Source: Lactarius indigo (taxonomy: Eukaryota > Basidiomycota > Agaricomycetes > Russulales > Russulaceae). From it: a stretch of 64,000 bases of DNA. The notes under the pieces are model-generated. The model searched no databases and was not told the origin of the DNA. It saw only the letters and a program-made list of their open reading frames with translations. Position numbers and translations under genes: made by a program. The DNA lies in contig JAFKAC010000033.1 in assembly GCA_025766275.1 (NCBI GenBank), positions 434,001 to 498,000 on the forward strand. The letters are read 5' to 3'. Shown one piece after another: positions 1 to 10,983 of the stretch. The first letter of the stretch is position 1. Each line of letters begins with the position of its first letter.

Positions 1-305
1 CATTTTGTTCGGCTGTTGCATGTGCAGATTTGAAAAGAACTGGAATTCGCATGGATTGGAATCTGCTAGTATACACGCTAAGTTTAAAAGCTCTAGCCCA
101 GGCCACCGGGTTCAAGCGTTGAGAAAATCCTTTTTTGTCCAAACAGTTTGTCCACCATAAGTTCACGGACTTCAGGACTTTGGGCGAACAAGGCAGCGAC
201 TTGCGCCTCCGCTTGTTCTTTGTTTGAGAGGGGTCATGAAGCCATCATGGAAATAGTGGCTGTAGTTGGGGTGGTAGTGGTGGTATCTGTGACTTTAGCA
301 GTTGT
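1..305 (-). pseudogene. Element 0: Gypsy gag 3' end and start of pol (relic, left part)
   Basis: Read on the minus strand this continues the Gag relic at 9854-10983. The two were one sequence before E1 inserted; GTTGT at 301-305 is repeated at 9854-9858. The end of Gag is followed by an overlapping frame reading KKGFSQRLNPVAWARAF. That matches the conserved start of Pol in the other Gypsy elements here (GFSGRLNPSxWVRAL). Both frames are broken, including a TGA after the CCHC region. The copy continues beyond the left edge of the window. It is an old Ty3/Gypsy element and not functional. Confidence 0.75.
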
Positions 306-885
306 TGTTATGATCCAACGCTTCAGACCTCAGTCACAGTATGTTTCCACCTTGCTTTTCCCCTTTTGTACTATACCTTGTTACCAAAGGAGCTACTGCT
401 GCTAGTGGTGCTGTTTCCTTTGATCCAAATATCTCCTTGTTCCGTTTGGTCTCTTTGATATTGTGTGGACTTGTGTTCATGTTGTTTGGAACCTTGTCCT
501 ATATAAACCTGTACCATAGACCGTAGGAAGCCAGACTTGGCTTTGTTTGCAATCTAGCAACCTTGCCTTCATACTTTGGTGTGACCTCACTCTATTCCCC
601 TCTTCTTGTGCATCCCCTATCTCAGTCCTTAACCAGGACACTCTGAAGTCTTTGCAGTTGAACTATATCAACGTGTCACACCTGTTATACTCTGTGCACT
701 AGCAAGATCAAGTGTAGAGAAGTGTTAGACACTTCAGATGAGGAGTCCTACATTACAGAGTAGTGCTGCACCTTGTGCCACACTTTTGCCACTTGTATTT
801 CATAGCAATAAGACAACAGACGTCTTCGCTTGATACTTGTGTGATTTAGAACCTCCAGAACCCACGCCCCTGCTAGGGCGTAACA
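306..885 (+). repeat. E1 5' LTR
   Basis: 580 bp, TG...CA ends, matching 9274-9853 apart from roughly 15 differences, nearly all CG/TG/CA type. A TATATAA box is at 500-506. The predicted transcript start (533) lies about 33 nt downstream, inside a short inverted repeat AAGCCA-GACT-TGGCTT. Confidence 0.93.
533..543 (+). promoter_or_regulatory. Predicted 5' end of E1 transcript (self-primer, 11 nt)
   Basis: AGACTTGGCTT begins about 33 nt after the TATATAA at 500. It is exactly complementary to AAGCCAAGTCT at 887-897, just after the LTR; pairing stops at 11 nt on both sides. This is the layout of Tf1-type self-priming. The start site is inferred from TATA spacing and from this complementarity. 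Confidence 0.7.
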
Positions 886-886
886 T

Positions 887-897
887 AAGCCAAGTCT
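887..897 (+). promoter_or_regulatory. E1 primer-binding site for self-priming
   Basis: AAGCCAAGTCT starts one base after the LTR end (885) and is the reverse complement of 533-543. No match to a tRNA 3' end is obvious. By analogy with Tf1 the transcript's own 5' end would prime minus-strand DNA here. Confidence 0.7.
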
Positions 898-1092
898 ACA
901 ACTTCCAACACACCCAAGACACTACTGCCACACAGCAGAGTGGGCAATGATCCAAGAGGACGCATCAGCCAACAACCAGACACTCCACAGGACCCAGAAT
1001 GACAGCATAGCCAGGCGACAGATCCTCCCTGACACAAGAGGCCGCTTCAGCCATCCCATTACACAAACCAGCATCCAAAACAGACCACAATT

Positions 1093-3363
1093 GTGGCTAG
1101 CATCAGTGTCACCTTTGAATCAGACAACAATTGGACTCCAGTCACAACCAGAACACAAGACGACCTCCCACACCACGTTAAAAGCAGTCAATTAGGAAGG
1201 GGAGCTCACTGGGCCACAACACCAAACAGACCACCTTGTTACAAGTGCCTCATCAAAGGCGAACTCAGACCAGTAGAATTCATCAACAACAACTGGTACA
1301 TCCTTCAATACTTTCAGAACACATACCACACCAGAGCCATAAACATCACACCACAAGGATTTGCTGAAGGACTAGGCTGGTGGAACAAAGAAGACGAACA
1401 GAACCCAGAAACACCTACACAACAATCATCCTCAGCACCAAGAAACACTAGGGGAACATACGGACTACAACAAGACTCCTCAGGAGAAGAACCCAGCTCA
1501 GATGAAGTGGAATCACACTCAGAACCATCTCACTCCTCAGAACACCACTTAGACATCACAGTACCCACACAAGCTTCGTCACAAGCCAGCCCCACTATCC
1601 CTATTTGGATAGAACCATCCCCAGCGGAAGAAGGATTCCCAGCCCCACTACCACCAATCAGATTACCTTCCCCAGTCAAACCACCCCAGATTCCCATCAC
1701 ACCACAACCAACACTCATCATGTCAGCTGTAAATTCCACAGGCACTGGCACAGGTACCGGCTCAAGCACCGGAACAGGGGGAACACCAACAACAAACTCA
1801 GGAGGACTCAAAGGAGTACCTCCTACTCCGTTCACCGGAGATAGAACAGAGAGTGGTCAGTTCAAAAGAGAACTACTGTGATACATCAAGTTAAACAGCA
1901 AAAATGAACTTATCAAAGAACCTTATGCACGAGTACTATTTGCCCTTACAATGTTCAAAGGACCCAGAGTACAACTATGGGTCAACCAAACTGAAGATGA
2001 CTTGGAAGCAGCACTAGTAGACCCCACCAAAGCCCTCACCAAAAACAGCAAAGACCTTTGGGTGATGAACAGCACAGTAGAAGGGCATACTCACAGAGTG
2101 CAAAAGCGTCTGTGGTGAGATATGCTAGAGTGCTTGAAGCAGCAACAGGAGGTCAGGCAAGTGAAGCAAGGAAGTTGTCTGGCACACAACAGTGAGGAAC
2201 TGATGTTACATTTAGAGAGGAGAAGACATACCTGGCACACAACAGTGAGGAACTGATGTGGACCAGGAGCGTACATGGTACTCTACTTATACTCATACAG
2301 GGAGTGACAGTACTACAAGGTGAGTAACACGTAGTCACAGAATACAAGACGCATTTGTTCTATACAAGACACAAAGGAGTGGATATAAAGAGAACAAGGC
2401 GTAGAGAACAAGAAGAGTCCAGAACAGGATGATATCATAATGACATCATAATAAAGATAAGAACAAAAGTAGAACAAAGAAATGTAGTACAATAATAAGT
2501 CCGGATTAGTCCATATGATGTCATATACATGTGGTGTCATAGTCCAGATTGTACAGATCAAAATAATCTAATCTACTGTAGTCCATTATCTATGAGTCCA
2601 TTAGAGCCACTAAGTGCGCACAGGTCACTTATCAACATTGGGATGGTTTTCTTGACACCTTCGACAGAGACTGGACCAACACTCTAAACAAAGAAAGAGC
2701 CTATCAGAAGCTCATCAGTCTGACAATGCAGGGTGGAGCGTTGGACAGCTACATCCTCGACTTCGAACACCTTGCAGGAATAGCAGGATGGGCAAGAGAT
2801 GCCCTGGAACAGTGGAATTCTTTAAAAGAGGACTACCCACAGGACTGTATCACGCTTGCCTCATGTGAACCACTATTCCAAACACCATGGATGAGTGGCA
2901 AACCACTGCCAGAGCACAACACCAACACTGGAAGCTGCTAAAAGCCAGACCAGGGAATAGAAACCCAGGGCCAACCCAGAATGTCCACCAAGGATGACCA
3001 AAGCAAGACCCAAATGCAATGGATGTAGATGCCACTACCTCCACCCCCTTTAAGAAGCTTACCAAAGAAGAAAAGAAAGCCCTCATGAAAGAAGGACACT
3101 GCTTCAAGTGCAGACAACAAGGACACATGGCTAGGAACTGCCAATGACAAAACACCACCAACCAAACCAAAGCCAGAGCCACAGACACCCAAGAAGTGGA
3201 CACTGCACCCCCATACACCCCAGAAGCAAGCACCTCATCGGTGGCTGCTACCACAACCAAAGACAAAGTCCAACAAGCCCATGCACTCGTCCAAGGAATG
3301 ACTGAGGATGAAAAGAGACACTACTATGCCCTAGACCAGGATTTTTGCGATGCGGACCTGTGA
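1093..3363 (+). pseudogene. gag: E1 gag (structural protein), interrupted and decayed
   Basis: The frame opens at GTG 1093 (context ATTGTGGC, as in E2/E5); the first well-placed internal ATG is at 1720. It encodes an N-terminal region, a Ser/Pro-rich stretch, a Gly/Thr-rich linker (near 1740-1800) and then the Gag core. The core is cut at 2063 by an LTR-C solo insertion and resumes at 2643 (WDGFLDTFDRDW). A CCHC knuckle, CFKCRQQGHMARNC, lies near 3106-3147. Premature TGA codons are at 1879, 2995 and 3145, all fitting CGA-to-TGA, and there is a frameshift near 2900. The TGA at 3361 is probably the natural end, just after the GGATTTT shift site at 3339-3345. Not functional. Confidence 0.82.
2063..2637 (-). 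repeat. Solo LTR, family LTR-C, inserted in E1 gag
   Basis: 575 bp. Read on minus it starts TGTTGATAAG and ends TGTTCATCA. TTGGG is duplicated at 2058-2062 and 2638-2642, and removing the insert restores the Gag reading frame. It carries two direct copies of a roughly 30-bp motif containing CACACAACAGTGAGGAACTG. Relatives: 10984-11213, 26944-27548 and 32196-32285. Confidence 0.92.
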
Positions 3364-4698
3364 GAGCTGACAGGGAGGCCAATTCAATGTACAGTGTTCG
3401 CGATAGTGCTATGACATTCAAAGTCCTCGTTCGCCTTTACTACAAAGAAGCTTGCATAAATGTGCTGCTAGACAGCGGTGCAACAGACAACCTGATTGAC
3501 TGAAATCTAATCCAAAAACTTGGGTTAGGAACCACCCCTTTAAACCCACCCAGATTGGTCTGAAATGTAGATGGATCATTGAACAAAGATGGCACCATGA
3601 TGGAAACATGCCAGTTATGGATAAAAAGAGGAGAAGAGGAAACTCCTTTCCAATTCTTCGTAACCAGTCTAGGAGAAGACAGAATGATCTTTGGATACCC
3701 CTGGTTTGAACACAAAAACCCAGACATAGACTGGAAGAAACAAGAGCTGAAAGGAGAGGTGGTCACCATCCTGACAGGAGGGTACTGCTTCCAAAGAAAG
3801 CAACACCAAGAAGCAAAAGCGGCAGCAACCAAAACAACCTTTGATCCAGTAAAAGAGACCGCAATCCCAGAAGAATACCAGTGCCACAACAAAGTATTCT
3901 CAGACAAAGAAGCACAGCGCTTTCCCCCAGAAAGAGAAGAAGATCATCCCATCACACTGCGACCAGATGCGCCTAACAAGATCAATTGCAAAATCTACCC
4001 CTTGACTCCAGAAGAAGACAAAGAGTTAAAGGCATATCTTGATGAAAACATAGCAAAAGGATACATCTATGAAGGAAGCTCCCCCTACACTTCCTCCTTC
4101 TTCTTTAGAAAGAAAACAGATGGAGGGTTGCACCCCATCCTTGACTACAGACCCCTAAACACTTGGACGATAAAAGATACTTACCCACTACCTCTCATCT
4201 CCAACATCTTGACCAACTTAAATGGGAAAACACTGTTCTCAAAGTTTGACATCAGATGGGGGTACCATAACATTTGCATAAAAGAAGAAGACCAGTGGAA
4301 GGCAGCCTTCAAAACGCCAAGGGGACTGTTCATTCCTCAAGTAATGACCTTTGGCCTCACAAATGCACCAGCCACCTTTGCAAGAACCATGAGCAGAATA
4401 CTCCAACCACTCATGGACAAATACCCCAGAGAACTATTTGTGCACATGGACAATGTCCTGATAGCCACAGAAGAAGACACAGAGCGCCACAGACAAATTG
4501 TACACAAGTTCTTGGAAATCTGTGAAAAAGAGTCTTACTTCCTCAAAGCATTGAAATGTGTGTTTGAACAAAGAAAGATCCACTACCTAGGCATTGTCAT
4601 CGATGGGTCTCAGATCAAAATCAACCTGAAGAAGGTAGAAGGACTAAAGGACTGGCCAAGAGACATCAAGTCAGTCAAACAAGCAAGAAGTGTGTTGG
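3339..4698 (+). pseudogene. pol: E1 pol part 1: protease and reverse transcriptase
   Basis: Pol is reached from Gag by a -1 shift at GGATTTT (3339-3345). The aspartic protease motif LLDSGATDN is near 3464-3490. RT follows (3840-4690) with LDENIAKGYI, FFRKKTDGGL, FDIRWGY and FGLTNAPATF. The catalytic YMDD of the other elements reads HMDN here, so the metal-binding site is damaged. Stops at 3501 (CGA type) and 3561 (Trp to TGA type) break the frame. The sequence is cut at 4698/4699 by a solo LTR and resumes at 5214, where a short stretch normally found before RNase H seems missing. Confidence 0.82.
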
Positions 4699-5208
4699 TG
4701 TTATGGTACGGACTAACAGACTCATACCTATGACTCATGACCGGTTATGACTACAGTCCGACATCAGTATTAGTCATGGACTCTTACATCATATCAGTCA
4801 GCATAGTAGTTCACATGTGATTGTGACTCATGTATGACTCATTCCTAGGATAGTGGTACTAGGGTACAAGCTAGTTACGCTATTGGCTCTTTACCTTTCC
4901 AGCGGCGCTTTAAAGCCTGCGCATATCTGTATAAGTAGTTGTCTCGGAAGACCAAGACTCTCCATCTTGGTCTTCTTCAAATCCACCTTCTTGACTCGTC
5001 TCTTGCTTGCCTCAACCAGTCAGTTGAGCGTACTTCTGCTTCTATCCACCAAGGGATAGTACTTCTACATCTTTTGCTGCAGCGTGTGCCTGTTTGCCCC
5101 TGTTCAGCTTGTGTTGGGTTGACATGTGATCCCCATTCACCTAACTTTTGCTAAGTCGATTACGCCTGTTCCAAGTCCAAGTCGGACTGACGCTGGTGGA
5201 GCGTAACA
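4699..5208 (+). repeat. Solo LTR of the E4 family inserted in E1 RT
   Basis: 510 bp, TGTTATGG...GCGTAACA, flanked by GTTGG at 4694-4698 and 5209-5213. It is clearly related to the E4 LTR at 43833-44341, including the TATAAG box and the inverted repeat GAAGACCAAGA...TCTTGGTCTTC around the predicted start. Confidence 0.92.
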
Positions 5209-5213
5209 GTTGG

Positions 5214-7531
5214 GGACACTAAGCACAATAAAGATGTCAGAAGGACCCTTCAGATGGACAGAAGAAGCAGCAGAAGCCCTAGAAACTCTCATCACACTTG
5301 TGTGCAAAGACCCCATCTTATGTCAACCAGATATGGATAAACCCTTCAAACTAGAAGTAGATGCCTCCGCCTTCGCCACAGGGGCAATCTTAACACAAAG
5401 AGATAACTGAAACAAACCACAAGCTGTGGGATACTTCTCCAAATCATTTTCAGAAGTGGAGCACAACTATGACATCCATGACAGAGAACTCCTGGCAGTA
5501 ATCAGAGGACTAGAACACTGGAGACACCTTCTTTTAGGGTCCCCCCACAAAATCACAGTGTTTACAGACCACAAAAACCTAGAATACTACCGCCACCCTT
5601 GACAAATCAATAGGAGAGTGGTGCGTTACATCCCCAGACTCGCAGACTATCACATCAAACTTCACCACAAACCCGGACCCCAGAATCATGCAGATGCCCT
5701 GTCAAGATGCCCTGACCATGACACCAGAGCAGGAGATAACACAGATGTAGTGGTCCTGACCCCAACTATCTTCACAAACTCCGCTCTCTCCATAAGGATA
5801 GATGACCGGGTCATGGCACACCAACTAGACCACCAAGACACTCTGGACAAGTGGGCAGCACCCTTCCACCTAGTAAAACAAGGCAAACACTGGTGGAAAG
5901 GCGACAAACTGGTGGTTGTGGACAACACACTGCTAAAGAGGGGGGTAATTTCCCTGTTTCACGATACAAAAACAGCTGGACACCCTGGAATAACAAAGAC
6001 CTCGTGGTTGGTGTCACAAGACTTCTGGTGGCCAAACATGAAAGATGATATATCCACATATGTAAAAGGCTGTGCCACATGCCAATCAAACAAGAACTTT
6101 CCTGGGAACCCAAAACCACCAATATTCCCCATCAAGACTAACCCAGAAGCACTCCCTTTTGAAACCATTGCCCTAGACTTCATCACAAAACTACCCCAAT
6201 CAGAAGACAATGACACAATTCTCACCATCATGGATCATGACTGTTCCAAAGCAGCCTTCTTTATCCCATGTAGCAAAACAATAGATGCAGAAGGAGTGGC
6301 AAAACTCTATGCCAAAACTGTTCTGCCACACTATGGACTACCAAGAAGGGTCATCTCTGATAGAGACCCCAGATTCACAGCGAAGTTCATCAAGGAACTA
6401 TGCAGAGCGCTTGACATAGAACAAAACATCAGTACAGCATACCACCCACAAACAGATGGACAATCAGAACAAACAAACCAGTGGTTAGAACAGTACCTCT
6501 GAATGTTCATAAATCACCAACAAGACAACTGGATGGAGCTACTACCACTGGCACAGTACACCCACAACTCTTGGCCAAGCGCAACCACTAAAAAGGCACC
6601 CTACCAGTTAATTCTCAGGTACATCCCAAGAGTACACCAACCAGAAAGAACGGCCACAGTACCAGGAACACAAGAAAGATTAGAGCAGATCCAAGAAGCC
6701 AGAAGGACTGCCCAAGCAGCAATTACCCATGCACAGTCACTCTACAAAGGATCCTCTCGTTTCAAACAACACACAGAAGGAGACAGTGTGTGGCTGGACG
6801 CCAGGAACTTGAAAACAACACACCCTAGTTTCAAGTTAGCCCCAAAAAGATATGGACCCTTCAGGGTCACAAAAAAGATCTCCACCACCACATATACCCT
6901 AAAACTTCCCCATCAGTGGCGGATCCACCCAGTATTCCATGCGTCCCTCTTGATGCCGTACAAAGAAACCCCTATACATGGAAAGAACTTTACAGAACCA
7001 CCCCCAGATCTAGTAGATGGAGAACAAGAGTGGGAAGTCAAGAAAATACTCAAAACAAGACGCCACAGGAACCAGTTACAGTTCCTGATCAAGTGGAAAG
7101 GATACTCTGATGCACACAATAGCTGGGAGCCAGAAAAGAACCTCAACGCCCCAGAGCTTATTCAGGAACACTTTGAAAGCAACCCCAGAAGTGAAGGAGC
7201 AAAGCAGTGGTTAAAACAGAAGGAAGTAACAATACAAACAGTAACCACCTCCCCCACTAGCTTCTCCACCATGCCCTCTCACTCCTCCTCTGTAGAACAC
7301 CTTGTTGCTCGTGCCATGGAAAGAGGCTCCTTTGATGAAACACCCTCTGTCACTCCCTCCTCTGGTTATTCCCCTTTCCCAGTACGACCCCCTTCATTGC
7401 CTTCACTCATCCAGGAACCACAGCCCATCGATCCTACCATGCCCAGCATCATAGAAACAGAAGGAGGAGGAATAGCTCTTTGCATTCCCCCTCCTGGACA
7501 TACAGCTCCCCCTACTCCTGAAATACACTGA
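5214..7531 (+). pseudogene. pol: E1 pol part 2: RNase H, integrase and chromodomain
   Basis: RNase H starts at FKLEVDASAFATGAIL (near 5346). Integrase follows: an HHCC zinc region (HPGITKTSWLVSQDFWWPN, then CATCQSNK, near 5980-6095), then DFITKLP, SDRDPRF and YHPQTDGQSEQTNQW carrying the D, D and E residues. A chromodomain occupies roughly 7020-7150 (EWEVKKIL, FLIKWKGY, SWEPEKNL). In-frame TGA codons at 5408, 5600, 6500 and 7529 fit CGA-to-TGA; Arg is expected at 6500 from the homologues. The frame continues past 7531 into a C-terminal extension. Not functional. Confidence 0.85.
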
Positions 7532-9247
7532 CCCATCACCTCTCCCCCTGACCCTAGAGTGGCTATAGCTTGCCTCAGTGAAATAGTCAACAACCCAATC
7601 ATGGACGCACTCCCCATTAACTATGAAAGGATGCACATCATGGCTGAAGAGGATGATGACCCTGGCTACCCCTTCTTCTTGAATGACCCCTGGAGCAGCT
7701 GCTATGTCCACTTCCTCATCCCTGACAACGCTGACCCAACTTTGTATATCTGGAAGGATGCCAAATGGATCAAAATCAGCGAAAACAAAGAAGAAGTTAT
7801 CGGCACCATGGGCAAACATCTCCCTCACTATGGCCTCTCCCTCTTCCTCCTCCCCAAAGATGACGATCCTCATAACCCAGCTCCCCTCATCACCCCAGCA
7901 CAGATGCAGAACTTCGACGAAACCTCCCCTATGACCAGCAAAGTCAACGAAGTCCTAGAAGACCTAGGAGATGACCGCCTAACAGCAGAAGTCTACGGGA
8001 CTCGTCGACTCCTGTGAAATCAGAAGGCCCTCCAAAAGGAGATTGAAGGCCTGTACAAGACGATGGAGCCTCTCAAAAGGCACCTCCTCAACATAGACAT
8101 GCAACTGTCTAGTGCCCAAAGGAGGATGCAAGAACACAAGGCTCACATGAGGATTGCAGACCGTTGGCTTACCTTGCACCCCCCTCCTCCTGAAGAAGAG
8201 ACTCACCCCTTCAAACTTCAACCTGTCCCTGCTCCTGCCTCATCTCGATATCATCCCATGCCTCAGCTTCATGAAGAACCAGAAGGACCCACCCCTTCTG
8301 CTGAAAGGAAGAAGAGGCGCAGGCACAGAACCAACAAGAAGGAGGCTGGCACCATCTGACTTTGTTACAGATGCCAGTCTGAAGACCACCTTTCCTTTGC
8401 TTGCCCCCAGAAACAGAAGTACTGTTGGAGATGCTCCAGTACTGACCACTTCCCTTACCAGTGCCTCTGGCCAGCCCCAGAAGAGTGCACACAATGGTGT
8501 GGCAAGTGCTTCACTCACAACAGTCACAAAGAGATCAAGTGCCCCAATGTTATGCCCTAGCAGGGGCGTGGGTTCTGGAGGTTTCAAATCACACAAGTAT
8601 CAAGCGAAGACCTCTGTTGTCTTATTGCTATGAAATACAAGTGGCGAAAGTGTGGCACAAGGTGCAACACTACTCTCCTCGTCCGAAGTGTCTGACACTT
8701 CTCTACACTTGATCTTGCTAGTGCACAGAGTATAACAGGTGTGACGCGTTGATATAGTTCAACTGCAAAGACTTCGAAGTGTCCGGGTTAGGGACTGAAG
8801 TGGGGGATGCACAAGAAGAGGGAGATAAGGCGAAGTCACACCAAAGTACGGAGGCAAGGTTGCTAGATTGCAAACAAAGCCAAGTCTGGCTTCCTACGGT
8901 CTACAGTACAGGTTTATATAGGGCGAGGTTCCAAACAACATGAACACAAGCCCACACAGAAGTAAAGAAACTAGATGGGATCAAGACAAGTAACGCCACT
9001 AACAGTAGTAGCTCCTTTGGGTAACAAGGTATGGGACATAAGGAGAAAAAATAAGATGAGAACACACTGTAACTGAGGTCCAAAGCATTGGATCATAACA
9101 CCCAAGTACGAACATTGTCGCAAATGTGGGACCCATGGTCCTTTCAACTTTCTTCACCAACATCGTTGCCCACTCCCTTGCGAAGACACCCCCTCCAATG
9201 ATGTGGACAATGATGTCTATGACCTGATGGACTTTGAAGCACTCTAG
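7532..9247 (+). pseudogene. pol: E1 pol part 3: C-terminal extension with tandem CCHC zinc knuckles
   Basis: The Pol frame runs on after the chromodomain, through TGA codons at 8015 and 8357 and a solo LTR (8548-9100), to TAG at 9245-9247. It contains a region matching the post-chromodomain module of E4/E6/E7 (DDRLTAEV followed by a helical stretch), a basic patch (KKRRRHRTNKK) and then a Cys/His array. CYRCQSEDHLSFAC and CWRCSSTDHFPYQC are both exact CX2CX4HX4C. CGKCFTHNSHKEIKC follows, and across the LTR insertion comes CRKCGTH. Removing the LTR and one CCCAA copy restores the frame exactly. Such a tail is not usual for Gypsy Pol; nucleic-acid binding is an inference. Confidence 0.75.
8548..9100 (-). 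repeat. Solo LTR of the E1 family inserted in the E1 3' region
   Basis: 553 bp in inverse orientation to E1 (starts TGTTATGCCCTAG, ends GGATCATAACA on plus). CCCAA is duplicated at 8543-8547 and 9101-9105. It belongs to the same family as the E1 LTRs but is somewhat shorter, so it is a later insertion reduced to one LTR by recombination. Confidence 0.92.
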
Positions 9248-9273
9248 GGAGAGTTGACCTAGAGAGGGGCTCA

Positions 9274-9853
9274 TGTTATGATCTGATGCTTCAGACCTCA
9301 GTCACAGTATGTTTCCACCTTGCTTTTCCCCTTTTGTACTATACCTTGTTACCGAAGGAGCTACTGCTGCTAGTGGCACTGTTTCCTTTGATCCAAATAT
9401 CTCCTTGTTCTGTTTGGTCTCTTTGATATTGTGTGGACTTGTGTTCATGTTGTTTGGAACCTCATCCTATATAAACCTGTACCATAGACCGTAGGAAGCC
9501 AGACTTGGCTTTGTTTGCAATCTAGCAACCTTGCCTTTGTACTTTGGTGTGACCTCACTCTATTCCCCTCTTCTTGTGCATCCCCTATCTCAGTCCTTAA
9601 CCAGGACACTCTGAAGTCTTTGCAGTTGAACTATATCAACATGTCACACCTGTTATACTCTGTGCACTAGCAAGATCAAGTGTAGAGAAGTGTTAGACAC
9701 TTCGGATGAGGAGTCCTACATTACAGAGTAGTGCTGCACCTTGTGCCACACTTTTGCCACTCATATTTCATAGCAATAAGACAACAGATGTCTTCGCTTG
9801 ATACTTGTGTGATTTAGAACCTCCAGAACCCACGCCCCTGCTAGGGTGTAACA
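9274..9853 (+). repeat. E1 3' LTR
   Basis: 580 bp partner of 306-885, beginning TGTTATGATCTG and ending GGTGTAACA, followed by the GTTGT duplication. The purine tract before it is short (AGAGAGGGGCTCA). Where it differs from the 5' LTR, one copy usually has TG and the other CA. Confidence 0.93.
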
Positions 9854-10983
9854 GTTGTTGCTGGTTTTTGGGGGCAAAAGTGTGAGATGTGCCCTTGCCC
9901 GTGGCAGCAGAAGCATCTTCCCTCCTTTTGGAGTTGCTTCTTTTTGTTGTCTGTCATAGTAGTGCGGGCTTGGGTGCAGCTAACATCCATCGTGTTGGGG
10001 TCTCTGGTTTTGCTAAGTGTAGATAGCCATTGATCTCGAGAGGCCCCTCCCTTTTTGTCACCCCTTCCCTTGGTGAGTTTATCCTTGAGGAGGAGGTATT
10101 CAGCTTGTTGGAGGGTGACTGCTGCCTTCCAATCTTCCCATGTTATTGGATGATGGAACTTGATGGCATTGACCACAAGCGCTCCTGGCAGTCCCTTCTG
10201 GAAAATTTCTAGGGTGGTGGCTTCATCTTTGTTATACCCTGCTTTGTTTGCCAGGTTAGAAAACTTGGCAATGTAGGTGTTGATATCTTCCTTTTCCATT
10301 CGGAGAGTTTGGATAGTGTGTTGTGCCTTCTGTTGCTGGGTGGTGTTGGTATATGCTTGAATAAAGTGGGTTTCTATAGTGTTCCATAGGTTTTCGGCAT
10401 TCATTGCTACCCCTCCGGCTAGTTGGTCTACCAGCCACTGGATTTGTTCTTCCACCCAGTTGTCCACCAGTGGTCCTCTGATGTAAGAGAGTAATGTCAT
10501 GGCTTGTGAATAAGGGAGTACGAGTTGTTGGACATTGGGGTTCATTCCTCAGTAGAGGGCGAATGCGTTGAGGAATGCTCAGCTGGTTTCATGATCTCCA
10601 GTGAATTCTGGGGGTGGGTTTCCACCAAGTTGCCCATTTGGAGGTGGGGCTCCTCCTGCGGCGGCAGCAGTGCTGCCAGTGCCTCCTCCACCTCCAGGCA
10701 CACCGCCTCTGCCTCCACCTCCAGGCGCACCACCTCCATGATGGCCTCCTGCACTTCCTGAAGGGCCGCTTCCACTTGTTGGCATACTTCCTCCCAGAGG
10801 ATGTCCTCCACTACCTGAAGGATTGGCCGCCAGGGTGGATCCCATAGACTGGGAGCTTCCTGAGAGTTGAGTGTTGGTGAGGGTGGTCAAGAGTTGTGTT
10901 GTGGACATGTTGGCATATGAAGCAAAATCGACAGGTCTTTGAATGGTCGGAGTGAGAGTGGGGTTGTTTTCGGATGAGGAGTC
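9854..10983 (-). pseudogene. gag: Element 0: Gypsy gag (relic, right part)
   Basis: Read on minus: a Gly/Ser-rich linker (about 10650-10830), FTGDHETS, TGA, AFLNAFALY, TGA, GMNPNVQQLV, then the Gag core to a CCHC knuckle CFCCHGQGHISHFC near 9880-9925. The two TGA codons (about 10578 and 10551) fit CGA-to-TGA. The sequence continues at 305 on the other side of E1. The domain order matches E1 and E6 Gag, but the sequence is divergent and represents another Gypsy family. Confidence 0.82.

Larger units (their letters stand above)
306..9853 (+). mobile_element. E1: complete but decayed Ty3/Gypsy chromodomain retrotransposon
   Basis: Both 580-bp LTRs begin TGTTATGAT and end GTAACA, and GTTGT flanks both sides (301-305, 9854-9858), so this is one insertion event. 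It sits in the gag of element 0. Three solo LTRs of other insertions lie inside it; removing them and their duplications leaves about 7.9 kb, close to intact E6. Gag and Pol can be followed from end to end but carry many stops, mostly TGA where CGA or TGG is expected. CpG is visibly scarcer than in the elements at 38-63 kb. The element is dead; the cause is most simply methyl-CpG deamination or a RIP-like process. Confidence 0.93.

Noticed and set aside
947..1195. 82-codon frame with ATG upstream of E1 gag
   Set aside because: It overlaps gag in another frame and lacks recognisable domains; more likely a chance frame in a leader.
3361..3363. TGA at 3361 as another CGA-to-TGA lesion in E1 gag
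   Set aside because: It lies just downstream of the shift site, where intact elements have their natural gag stop.
306..9853. Dating E1 by LTR divergence
   Set aside because: Most differences are CpG transitions, so a clock based on neutral substitution would overestimate age.
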